From: Flavobacteriales bacterium
GTDB lineage: Bacteria; Bacteroidota; Bacteroidia; Flavobacteriales; BACL11
NCBI GenBank assembly: GCA_002683775.1
Contig: NYTT01000018.1
Location: forward strand, 1 to 6,207
Direction of reading: 5' to 3'
Length of the DNA stretch: 6,207 nt
Shown here: piece by piece, positions 1 through 5,183 of the stretch
Position numbering within the stretch: position 1 is the stretch's first letter
How the letters are laid out: each line of letters starts with the position of its first letter
The notes under the pieces: model-generated
Database searches by the model: none
Seen by the model: the letters and a program-made list of their open reading frames with translations, nothing else
What the model was told of the DNA's origin: nothing
Translations under genes and position numbers: made by a program

Positions 1-10
1 AATAAAACGT

Positions 11-81
11 TTAATAAAATAATGAATAATCAAGTAAGGTAAAAGATACAACAAGTTTTAATTAATAAAAGGTTAATAAAA
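11..81. repeat. Three TTAATAAAA direct repeats in the leader
   Basis: The nonamer TTAATAAAA occurs at 11-19, 62-70 and 73-81. The last two copies start 11 bp apart, about one DNA helical turn, as tandem protein-binding sites often do. The surrounding DNA is almost entirely A and T, so chance recurrence is a real alternative. No function can be assigned from this window alone. Confidence 0.4.
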
Positions 82-105
82 AGAAATACATTTTTTACCT
101 TACTT
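32..105. repeat. 13-bp perfect inverted repeat upstream of the peroxidase gene
   Basis: The left arm AAGTAAGGTAAAA (32-44) is the exact reverse complement of TTTTACCTTACTT (93-105), with 48 nt between them. The arms contain the only GG/CC pairs in this leader, so the match is not just AT noise. The right arm ends 20 nt before the ATG at 126. A smaller 5-bp hairpin, TTTTA/TAAAA (56-60 with 66-70), lies inside the loop. The repeat could be a long-loop RNA structure in the 5' leader, a two-site operator, or the end of an upstream transcription unit. I found no TTTG anywhere in 1-125, so no standard Bacteroidota promoter is visible. The best partial -7 match is TACTTTTA (101-108), inside the right arm. 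Confidence 0.6.
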
Positions 106-125
106 TTATTCCAAATAATCAAAAT

Positions 126-653
126 ATGAAACATATACTAGTAATAATTATGATACTAACTTCAACATTATCTCAAGCTAATGAATCATTTTATGACATT
201 AAATTAAATGATATTAATGGTAAACAAATCGACCTCAAATCATTTGATGATAAATATATTCTTTTTGTCAATGTTGCATCAAAGTGTGGTTTCACAAGTC
301 AATACACAGAATTAGAGAAATTACATCAACAATATCAGAACGATTTAGTAGTTATAGGATTGCCATGTAATCAATTTGGTGGACAAGAACCTGGAAACGC
401 TGAGGAAATAAAGAACTTTTGTTCATCTAATTATGGAGTTACTTTTATTATATCTGAGAAAATAGAAGTTAAAGGTGAAGGAATGCATCCACTTTACCAG
501 TGGTTGACTCAAAAAGAACTAAATGGAAAAACAAGCAGTACTGTTAAGTGGAATTTTCAAAAATATATAGTAGATAAAAACGGTGAGCTCTTGAATTATT
601 TTTATTCAATGACTGGTCCTCTTAGTAACAAAATTACTTCTTTAATTGAATAA
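126..653 (+). CDS. Exported glutathione peroxidase family thiol peroxidase
   Basis: This 175-residue protein belongs to the glutathione peroxidase family, which reduces hydrogen peroxide and lipid hydroperoxides. The peroxidatic residue is Cys54 in NVASKCGFT (49-57). The rest of the catalytic tetrad is Gln87 in CNQFGGQEPG (81-90) and Trp142-Asn143 in KWNFQKYIVD (141-150). Cys99 in EIKNFC sits where the resolving cysteine of plant and insect thioredoxin-dependent members lies, so thioredoxin-like reduction is more likely than glutathione. Cys54 is cysteine, not selenocysteine. Residues 1-18 form a signal peptide with a hydrophobic core and a plausible signal peptidase I cut after SQA, so the enzyme probably works in the periplasm. 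Length is normal for the family plus a signal peptide. It is the first of five closely spaced genes, with the next start 18 nt after its TAA stop. The family assignment is secure; the reductant and location are inferred. Confidence 0.95.
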   Translation: MKHILVIIMILTSTLSQANESFYDIKLNDINGKQIDLKSFDDKYILFVNVASKCGFTSQYTELEKLHQQYQNDLVVIGLPCNQFGGQEPGNAEEIKNFCSSNYGVTFIISEKIEVKGEGMHPLYQWLTQKELNGKTSSTVKWNFQKYIVDKNGELLNYFYSMTGPLSNKITSLIE

Positions 654-671
654 TATTTTAATCTTTTAAAT

Positions 672-995
672 ATGTTTATAAACAAAAACTGTGTTCCATG
701 TCAAGGAGGAATACCTCCCCTAGATACAAATCAAATTTCAAAATATAACAAACTAATCAGTGATGATTGGTTTGTTATTGATGAAAGAAAACTAGTTAAA
801 AACTTTGTGTTTAACACCTTTGACAAGGCTATATTTTTTTCTAATAAAGTAGCTCAACTTGCTACATTAGAAGGGCATCATCCTTACATTCATATAAATT
901 TTAAAACAGTAAAAATTAATTTGTTTACTCACAAGATTGATGGCTTACACGAAAATGATTATTTAATGGCAAAAAAGATTGATAGCTTAATATAG
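672..995 (+). CDS. phhB: Pterin-4a-carbinolamine dehydratase (4a-hydroxytetrahydrobiopterin dehydratase)
   Basis: This 107-residue protein has the length and signature of pterin-4a-carbinolamine dehydratase. The enzyme dehydrates 4a-hydroxytetrahydropterin to quinonoid dihydropterin, recycling the cofactor of aromatic amino acid hydroxylases. The active-site pattern is complete: E67-x-H69-H70-P71, then F77, H87 and D96 at the expected spacings (x5, x9, x8). The N-terminal CVPCQGGIPPL (7-17) is a common leader in bacterial members. There is no signal peptide, so it should be cytoplasmic. It starts 18 nt after the peroxidase stop and ends 33 nt before the exporter. No phenylalanine hydroxylase is in the window. 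Its presence beside a UV-repair gene could reflect a broader need for pterins, for example in folate-dependent photoreceptors, but that is speculation. The symbol is used by homology. Confidence 0.94.
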   Translation: MFINKNCVPCQGGIPPLDTNQISKYNKLISDDWFVIDERKLVKNFVFNTFDKAIFFSNKVAQLATLEGHHPYIHINFKTVKINLFTHKIDGLHENDYLMAKKIDSLI

Positions 996-1028
996 ATGTC
1001 TTTATGTATTCTATAATCAATAATTATT

Positions 1029-3032
1029 TTGATTAAATATTTCTGGAAATATCGTTATTTAAATTTCATTTTAATAATCTTTGGCTGTATTTTGAGTTTA
1101 TACAACTTACAATCTTTTAAAGTTTATTTTGATAGCGAAAGAATAATTGAATTATCAAATGTTGATAAAGACATAATTGAAAAATCAATTGATGATAGTA
1201 ATTTATTATTGTTAGGTGTAAAATTAGATGAAGAGTTTTCTTATGTATCTGCTAAATCAATTAAGGATGTTATTGATCAGTTAGACTCAAATTATTATGT
1301 GAAATCTGTTAAAAGTATTTTCAATGAAAGAGTCTTGTTAAGTGAGTCATTCATTCCAATACCAATTAAGTTAGTTGATTTAAAATCTGCTGATAACTTT
1401 AATAATTCATTAAACAATATAAAAAATTTTAAAAGTCATTTTATATCTAAGGACTTGAAAAATTTACTTTTTGTCATTAAATGTAAGAATTTAGTAGATG
1501 AGGAACTGAAAATTGATTTTATAAATGATTTAGAAATAAAATTTTCAAATATTTCTAGATCAAATATAAATGTGACTGGCCAGATCAAGTCAGAGATATA
1601 CATGAAGCAAAAGATTTTAAATGAGATTATCATTTTCATTATTTTTAGTGTTCTTCTGTGTAGTATAATGTTATGGTATTTTATCAGAAGTATAAAGCTA
1701 GTCTTTGCATGTGTTTCTTCAATAATATTATCAATTTGTTATTCTTTTTCAATATCTAATTTTTTATTCGGTGGAATTGAACTGATAATGATAATAATTC
1801 CTGCCATTATTTTTATTATCACAATTTCTGATTTTATGCATCTACTTAATCATAAACATCTTACAAGTAATAAATATAAATTGTTTAATTATCAACTCTT
1901 AAATATTGGTAAGCCAGTATTTTTAACTTCATTAACAACAGCTATTGGTTTTTTGAGTTTTACTTTTGGTTCTTTTGAACCATTAATGAGATTTGGTGTT
2001 GTCACAACTTTATCGATTTTTATTTGTCTATTTATCATTGTAACTTCTTATGCACTAGTAATTGATTTAAATCTTATTTCAAGAGTCAAAGAAAAGTTAA
2101 CTATTAAAACTCTAGAGTTTATTTTTAAAGCGTTTGATCATAATAAAAAAATTGTTGTTTCCTTGTTTTTATTTCTAAGTGTCGTCGGTATTTTAAGTAT
2201 TAATATTGATAATTTCTTGACAGACGAAATTAATCCAAAATCAGAACTATATAAAGAAATTAATTATTTTGAAAAAAACTTTGGCGGCATAAAGCCTCTT
2301 TCTTTTTCTTTAGTAAATTCAGACAAAAGCTCTACAAGAGATTTTACAGAATTTTTAGCATCTAAGAAAACTACAACTGATATAGTATTTGAAAGAAAAG
2401 ACACAACACTAGTCAAAGCTCGTATTAATGATATTGGTGCTGTTGAATCTAAGAAACTCTATAATGCTATTAATGATTTTACTGATAATTATAAATATGA
2501 TTTTTCAATTGGTGGAGTAGGTTATTTGTTTGATCAAATCAGCAATGAGTTAACTTATGAAGTTCTTACTGGCCTTCTTCTTGCAATTGTTCTAATTGGT
2601 TTTATTTTTGTTGTAATTAATGATTTTAACCTAAGGTATTTATTTGTTTCACTCATACCAAACTTAGTGCCAATGTTAAGTTGTTTAGGAGTCCTTTCTT
2701 TTTTTGGCTTTTATCTTAGTTTATCAAACGCATTTATATTTGCAATTGTATTTGGTTTAATTGTTGATGATTCCATACATATAATATCTGCATACAGTAT
2801 AAATAGAAAGTCTAAACATTCAATCATTCAATCTATTACATATTGTTATGATAATACATTTCATGCAGTTATAAAAACTACTCTAATAATTATCGTTACT
2901 TTAATACCATTATTATTTTCAGAGTTTAAATCAATTAGTCAGCTCGCATATATTACTATGATATCAGCATTATTTGCCTTGATATTTGATCTTTTGATCT
3001 TACCCATTTTACTTAAAAAATTTATTAAATAA
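1029..3032 (+). CDS. RND superfamily (MMPL/HAE3-type) exporter, 12 TM
   Basis: This 667-residue inner-membrane protein has the duplicated RND layout: TM1 (about 11-29), a periplasmic loop (30-196), TM2-TM6 (about 197-346), TM7 (374-392), a second loop (393-508), then TM8-TM12 (509-663). Diagnostic features are an Asp in TM4 (ISDFMH, D268), the matching DD in TM10 (GLIVDDSIHI, D580-D581), the LTSLTTAIGFLSF segment (299-311) and the FGG motif (418-420) in loop 2. The periplasmic loops are short compared with AcrB-type drug pumps, and no membrane-fusion or outer-membrane partner is adjacent. This fits the MMPL/HAE3 group of proton-driven exporters of lipids and other hydrophobic molecules. The start is TTG: an in-frame stop lies at 1014-1016 and the first in-frame ATG (residue 192) would remove TM1 and loop 1. 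The substrate is unknown; the SRPBCC neighbour suggests a hydrophobic one. Confidence 0.9.
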   Translation: MIKYFWKYRYLNFILIIFGCILSLYNLQSFKVYFDSERIIELSNVDKDIIEKSIDDSNLLLLGVKLDEEFSYVSAKSIKDVIDQLDSNYYVKSVKSIFNERVLLSESFIPIPIKLVDLKSADNFNNSLNNIKNFKSHFISKDLKNLLFVIKCKNLVDEELKIDFINDLEIKFSNISRSNINVTGQIKSEIYMKQKILNEIIIFIIFSVLLCSIMLWYFIRSIKLVFACVSSIILSICYSFSISNFLFGGIELIMIIIPAIIFIITISDFMHLLNHKHLTSNKYKLFNYQLLNIGKPVFLTSLTTAIGFLSFTFGSFEPLMRFGVVTTLSIFICLFIIVTSYALVIDLNLISRVKEKLTIKTLEFIFKAFDHNKKIVVSLFLFLSVVGILSINIDNFLTDEINPKSELYKEINYFEKNFGGIKPLSFSLVNSDKSSTRDFTEFLASKKTTTDIVFERKDTTLVKARINDIGAVESKKLYNAINDFTDNYKYDFSIGGVGYLFDQISNELTYEVLTGLLLAIVLIGFIFVVINDFNLRYLFVSLIPNLVPMLSCLGVLSFFGFYLSLSNAFIFAIVFGLIVDDSIHIISAYSINRKSKHSIIQSITYCYDNTFHAVIKTTLIIIVTLIPLLFSEFKSISQLAYITMISALFALIFDLLILPILLKKFIK

Positions 3033-3052
3033 CACTTAACTTACTTTAAAAT

Positions 3053-3505
3053 ATGTATCAATATATATCAACTCAAGAACTTAATATTTCAAAAGACAAA
3101 GCGTGGGAATTCCTCTCAAATCCTAAGAATTTAAAAGATATTACACCGCCCTATATGGGGTTTAATATAATTTCAGGTCATGATAGAAAAATGTATCAAG
3201 GTCAGATTATTCAGTATATTCTAACACCAGTTCTTAAAATCCCTTTTAGGTGGGTAACAGAGATAACCCATGTTGTTGAAGAGGAATATTTTGTTGATGA
3301 GCAAAGGTTTGGCCCATTTGTTTTTTGGCACCATAAACATTTTATTCATTCATCTGTAAATGGAGTAGTGATGAAAGATATTGTGGACTATAAATTACCA
3401 TTTGGTGTAATAGGTAAGTTAGTCCATTTTCTATTTATTAAAAAAAGAGTAAATCAAATTTTTGATTTCAGAAAAAAGAAACTTAATACATTATTTAACA
3501 ATTAG
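3053..3505 (+). CDS. SRPBCC family (START/Bet v 1-like) ligand-binding protein
   Basis: This 150-residue cytoplasmic protein matches the SRPBCC group of predicted ligand-binding proteins resembling COG4276. Visible motifs are FLSNPKNLKDITPPYMGF (20-37), the WVTEI strand (67-71), FVDEQRFGPFVFWHHKH (80-96) and the VDYKLPFG strand (111-118) before the C-terminal helix. This fold makes a helix-grip cavity for hydrophobic ligands. No ligand is established for this group as far as I know. There is no signal peptide or membrane segment. It starts 20 nt after the exporter stop and ends only 5 nt before uvsE, so translational coupling with uvsE is likely. From memory, relatives of this protein are often found beside photolyase or cryptochrome genes in Bacteroidota, which agrees with the UvsE neighbour here. 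The family call is strong; the function is open. Confidence 0.88.
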   Translation: MYQYISTQELNISKDKAWEFLSNPKNLKDITPPYMGFNIISGHDRKMYQGQIIQYILTPVLKIPFRWVTEITHVVEEEYFVDEQRFGPFVFWHHKHFIHSSVNGVVMKDIVDYKLPFGVIGKLVHFLFIKKRVNQIFDFRKKKLNTLFNN

Positions 3506-3510
3506 ATATT

Positions 3511-4407
3511 ATGAATTTAGGATATGCATGTGCTAATTTAACATTAGCAAAAAACAAAACAAAAGTTTGTTGTAACAGAAGTATGGTTAAAAAAACTTTC
3601 TTAAGAAAAGGAATTGATTACGCTAGTGAATTAGCGTTGTTAAATGTAAAGGATTTAAGTGAAATACTTAAATGGAATGTTGCAAATAATATAAATTTCT
3701 TCAGGGTTTCATCTGATATGTTTCCTTGGGCCTCTCATTATAAATTATCTCAACTTCCTCAATATAATTTAATTAAAAGTGAATTGTTAAGCATAGGTGA
3801 TTATGCAAAAGAAAATAAGCTAAGGTTAACATCTCACCCCGGACCTTTTAATGTTTTAGTTTCTCCTAGTGCATCAGTAGTTGAAAATACGATTTCTGAT
3901 TTAAACATACATGCAGAGTTGTTTGATTTACTTTCATTAAGTAATTCTACATATAACAAAATAAACATTCACTGTAATGGTGTATATGGTGATAAAAAGG
4001 CAGCAATGGATAGATTTTGTACTAATTTTAAAAAACTACCTGAAAACGTAAGAACTAGATTGACAGTTGAGAATGATGATAAAGCATCAATGTATTCAGT
4101 TTTAGACTTAATGTATCTATATGAAAAAATTGGAATTCCAATTGTATTTGATTACCATCATCATAAATTTTGTTCTGGTGATTTGAGCGAGAAGGAAGCT
4201 CTGAAATTAGCTGTATCAACTTGGCCCAAGGGTGTTATACCTGTAGTTCATTACTCAGAATCTAAATCTGTACACGAAAATAATAGTGAAATTAAATTAC
4301 AAGCACATTCAGATTATATAAATAATCTTCCGGACACTTACGGGTTAGATGTGGATATAATGGTTGAAGCTAAAGCTAAGGAACTCTCTATCATTCCATT
4401 TCTTTAA
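3511..4407 (+). CDS. uvsE: UV-damage endonuclease UvsE (UVDE)
   Basis: This 298-residue protein is a UV-damage endonuclease, which nicks DNA 5' of cyclobutane dimers and 6-4 photoproducts to start photolyase-independent repair. It has the family's TIM-barrel motifs in order: LGYACANLTL (3-12), RVSSDMFPWASH (65-76), SHPGPFNVL (108-116), IHCNGVYGDK (153-162), VENDD (186-190), VFDYHHH (212-218), VVHYSE (245-250) and DIMVEAKAKE (282-291). By alignment from memory with the Thermus thermophilus enzyme, metal ligands should be H109, H154, E187, D214, H217, H247, H266 and E286, all present. Two positions differ from that enzyme: P112-F113 replace the lesion-probing Gln104-Tyr105, and V245 replaces the carboxylated Lys229. 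These may be subgroup traits. The length is normal. It is the last gene of the operon, 5 nt after the SRPBCC gene. Confidence 0.94.
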   Translation: MNLGYACANLTLAKNKTKVCCNRSMVKKTFLRKGIDYASELALLNVKDLSEILKWNVANNINFFRVSSDMFPWASHYKLSQLPQYNLIKSELLSIGDYAKENKLRLTSHPGPFNVLVSPSASVVENTISDLNIHAELFDLLSLSNSTYNKINIHCNGVYGDKKAAMDRFCTNFKKLPENVRTRLTVENDDKASMYSVLDLMYLYEKIGIPIVFDYHHHKFCSGDLSEKEALKLAVSTWPKGVIPVVHYSESKSVHENNSEIKLQAHSDYINNLPDTYGLDVDIMVEAKAKELSIIPFL

Positions 4408-4432
4408 TTTTTTGAACTCGTAAGAAAATTAG
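4404..4432 (+). terminator. Weak AT-rich hairpin after uvsE, possible terminator
   Basis: Bases 4404-4413 can pair with 4423-4432 (core TAATTTT with AAAATTA, plus two G-U pairs) around a 9-nt loop. The stem contains the uvsE stop codon. No T-tract follows and there is no GC-rich core, so it is a poor intrinsic terminator. It overlaps the palindrome at 4429-4442, so its right arm may only reflect the operator. Confidence 0.22.
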
Positions 4433-4442
4433 CATATGTTAA
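4429..4442. promoter_or_regulatory. PrfA-box-like operator upstream of the Crp/Fnr gene (copy 1)
   Basis: TTAGCATATGTTAA is a 14-bp near-palindrome that matches the copy at 5111-5124 in 13 of 14 bases; only base 4 (G for A) differs. The half-site form TTAAC-N4-GTTAA has the geometry of Crp/Fnr-family sites, and the consensus resembles the Listeria PrfA box TTAACA-N2-TGTTAA. It ends 22 nt before a perfect -7 element (4465-4472) and lies 89 nt before the regulator start, so positive autoregulation is the simplest reading. That the adjacent regulator binds it is inferred. Confidence 0.7.
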
Positions 4443-4464
4443 ACTTTTAAGTTATAATCTATGA

Positions 4465-4472
4465 TATATTTG
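4465..4472 (+). promoter_or_regulatory. Bacteroidota -7 element, promoter of the Crp/Fnr gene
   Basis: TATATTTG is an exact match to the Bacteroidota primary-sigma -7 consensus TAnnTTTG. Transcription should start a few bases downstream, around 4477. The expected -33 TTTG would fall near 4440-4445 and is absent (the sequence there is TAAACT). An activator bound at 4429-4442 could compensate for its loss. The resulting leader would be about 55 nt. Confidence 0.65.
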
Positions 4473-4480
4473 TTGCACTT

Positions 4481-4513
4481 TATTTGTAAATGGAAATTAA
4501 TTTCATACAAATA
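4481..4513 (+). repeat. Imperfect hairpin in the leader of the Crp/Fnr gene
   Basis: TATTTGTA (4481-4488) is the reverse complement of TACAAATA (4506-4513). Between them lies a second small palindrome, GAAATTAATTTC (4493-4504). It falls at the very 5' end of the predicted transcript, so it could affect mRNA stability or translation. The stem is AT-rich with a single G-C pair in its outer arm, and its stability is doubtful. Confidence 0.4.
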
Positions 4514-4529
4514 TATTTTTAAAAATATA
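4512..4529. repeat. 18-bp perfect AT palindrome just before the TTG start
   Basis: Bases 4512-4520 (TATATTTTT) are the exact reverse complement of 4521-4529 (AAAAATATA), centred between 4520 and 4521 and ending 2 nt before the TTG at 4532. As RNA it would need a 4-base loop and form a weak A-U stem beside the start codon. It may simply be the unstructured AT-rich leader that favours initiation in Bacteroidota. Confidence 0.4.
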
Positions 4530-4531
4530 AT

Positions 4532-5104
4532 TTGGAATCATTATTTAATCATATTGAGCGTTTTGTTAAATTAGATGGTAAAATTAAAACCCAAATAAGA
4601 TCAATATCTAAAGTTAAGATCTTAGAAAAAGGTACTGTTTTAATAAAACAGAATCAAGCTAATGTAAAATCTACTTATTTTGTAGTAGATGGTTGTATTA
4701 GATCATACTATACTGATGATAATGCTAAAGAACATACAGTCCAGTTTTCTGTAAAGGACAATTGGATTTCTGATTATATGTCGTTATATACTGATGAGAG
4801 GGCTTCACTAACTATTGAATGTATTTCAGATGTTACTTTAATTGAAGCATCAATTTTTGACATTGAAGAAATTTTTAAAAAATTCCCACTATTAGAGACA
4901 TATCACAGAAGTAATCTACAGATGAATTTAGTTAAATTAAATCGTAGAATTTTAAACTTACTTCATCTTTCTGCAAATGAAAGGTATAAGTTATTTCTTG
5001 AATACTATAAAGGTTTAGATCAATTTGCACTTAACTTACATATTGCATCTTACCTTGGCATTACCCAACAAAGTTTAAGTAGAATCAGAGCATCTAAAGT
5101 TTAA
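4532..5104 (+). CDS. Crp/Fnr family transcriptional regulator
   Basis: This 190-residue protein has an N-terminal cyclic-nucleotide-binding-like beta-roll (about 25-115), a dimerisation helix (about 118-142) and a C-terminal winged helix-turn-helix (about 145-190). The HTH reads IASYLGITQQSLSRIR (171-186). The Arg-Ser phosphate-binding pair of E. coli CRP has no clear match (ERASL, 89-93, is nearest), and there is no Fnr-type cysteine cluster (Cys only at 55 and 97), so neither cAMP nor an Fe-S cluster is a likely signal. In the recognition helix R184 matches CRP Arg185, while Q180 replaces CRP Glu181, which suggests a site different from TGTGA. The start is TTG: an in-frame TAA lies at 4520-4522 and the first ATG (residue 83) would cut the sensor domain. 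PrfA-box-like palindromes precede both this gene and the next, so it probably activates both. The effector is unknown. Confidence 0.9.
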   Translation: MESLFNHIERFVKLDGKIKTQIRSISKVKILEKGTVLIKQNQANVKSTYFVVDGCIRSYYTDDNAKEHTVQFSVKDNWISDYMSLYTDERASLTIECISDVTLIEASIFDIEEIFKKFPLLETYHRSNLQMNLVKLNRRILNLLHLSANERYKLFLEYYKGLDQFALNLHIASYLGITQQSLSRIRASKV

Positions 5105-5110
5105 TTTTTT

Positions 5111-5124
5111 TTAACATATGTTAA
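5111..5124. promoter_or_regulatory. PrfA-box-like operator upstream of the secreted-protein gene (copy 2)
   Basis: TTAACATATGTTAA is a perfect 14-bp palindrome and fits the PrfA-box consensus TTAACA-N2-TGTTAA at every specified base. It is 13/14 identical to the copy at 4429-4442. It begins 6 nt after the regulator stop codon and ends 22 nt before a perfect -7 element (5147-5154), the same spacing as copy 1. With a start site near 5159 the centre would be at about -41.5, the class II activator position. The adjacent Crp/Fnr protein is the obvious candidate binder. Confidence 0.75.
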
Positions 5125-5146
5125 GTGATGGTGTAAATTATCTTTA

Positions 5147-5154
5147 TAATTTTG
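5147..5154 (+). promoter_or_regulatory. Bacteroidota -7 element, promoter of the PKD-protein gene
   Basis: TAATTTTG matches TAnnTTTG exactly. Transcription should start around 5159, giving a leader of about 24 nt before the ATG at 5184. No TTTG -33 element is present at the expected 5122-5127 (AAGTGA region), as for the regulator promoter. The palindrome at 5111-5124 takes its place, consistent with activator dependence. Confidence 0.65.
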
Positions 5155-5181
5155 TATAACTTTTAACATTAAAAATTATAC
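5154..5181. repeat. Inverted repeat between the -7 element and the ATG
   Basis: GTATAA (5154-5159) pairs with TTATAC (5176-5181), and TTTT (5161-5164) with AAAA (5171-5174), giving a 10-bp stem with one C-A mismatch and a 6-nt loop. It ends 2 nt before the start codon. If transcription begins near 5159, most of the outer left arm is not in the RNA, so any role would be at DNA level or the symmetry is accidental. Confidence 0.4.
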
Positions 5182-5183
5182 AT

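Larger units (their letters stand above)
126..4407 (+). other. Putative five-gene operon (peroxidase to uvsE)
   Basis: Five same-strand genes are separated by only 18, 33, 20 and 5 nt, with no visible promoter (TTTG plus TAnnTTTG) or strong terminator in the gaps. This is the usual sign of co-transcription. The products are a peroxidase, a pterin dehydratase, an RND exporter, a SRPBCC protein and a UV-damage endonuclease. Two of the five deal directly with photo-oxidative or UV damage, so a light-stress unit is a reasonable inference. The true start of the operon may lie upstream of the window. Confidence 0.6.

Noticed and set aside
287..289. Selenocysteine at the peroxidase active site
   Set aside because: The codon for residue 54 is TGT (cysteine), not TGA, so this is a cysteine-type enzyme.
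793..814. GTTAAA...TTTAAC inverted repeat
   Set aside because: It lies inside the pterin dehydratase coding region and its spacing does not match the TTAAC-N4-GTTAA operators, so it is probably chance.
1014..1028. Earlier ATA/ATT start codons for the RND exporter
   Set aside because: These are rare initiators. TTG at 1029 is the first plausible start after the in-frame stop and already gives a complete TM1.
1436..1639. 67-codon open frame on the minus strand
   Set aside because: It lies wholly inside the RND exporter gene, whose loop 1 is well formed in the + frame. The minus-strand protein has no recognisable motif and no promoter.
3826..3840. TTAACA half-site resembling the operator
   Set aside because: Only one half matches, and it is inside uvsE coding sequence with no -7 element 22 nt downstream.
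5105..5112. Run of eight T after the regulator stop as an intrinsic terminator
   Set aside because: I could not find a convincing hairpin directly before the T-run.
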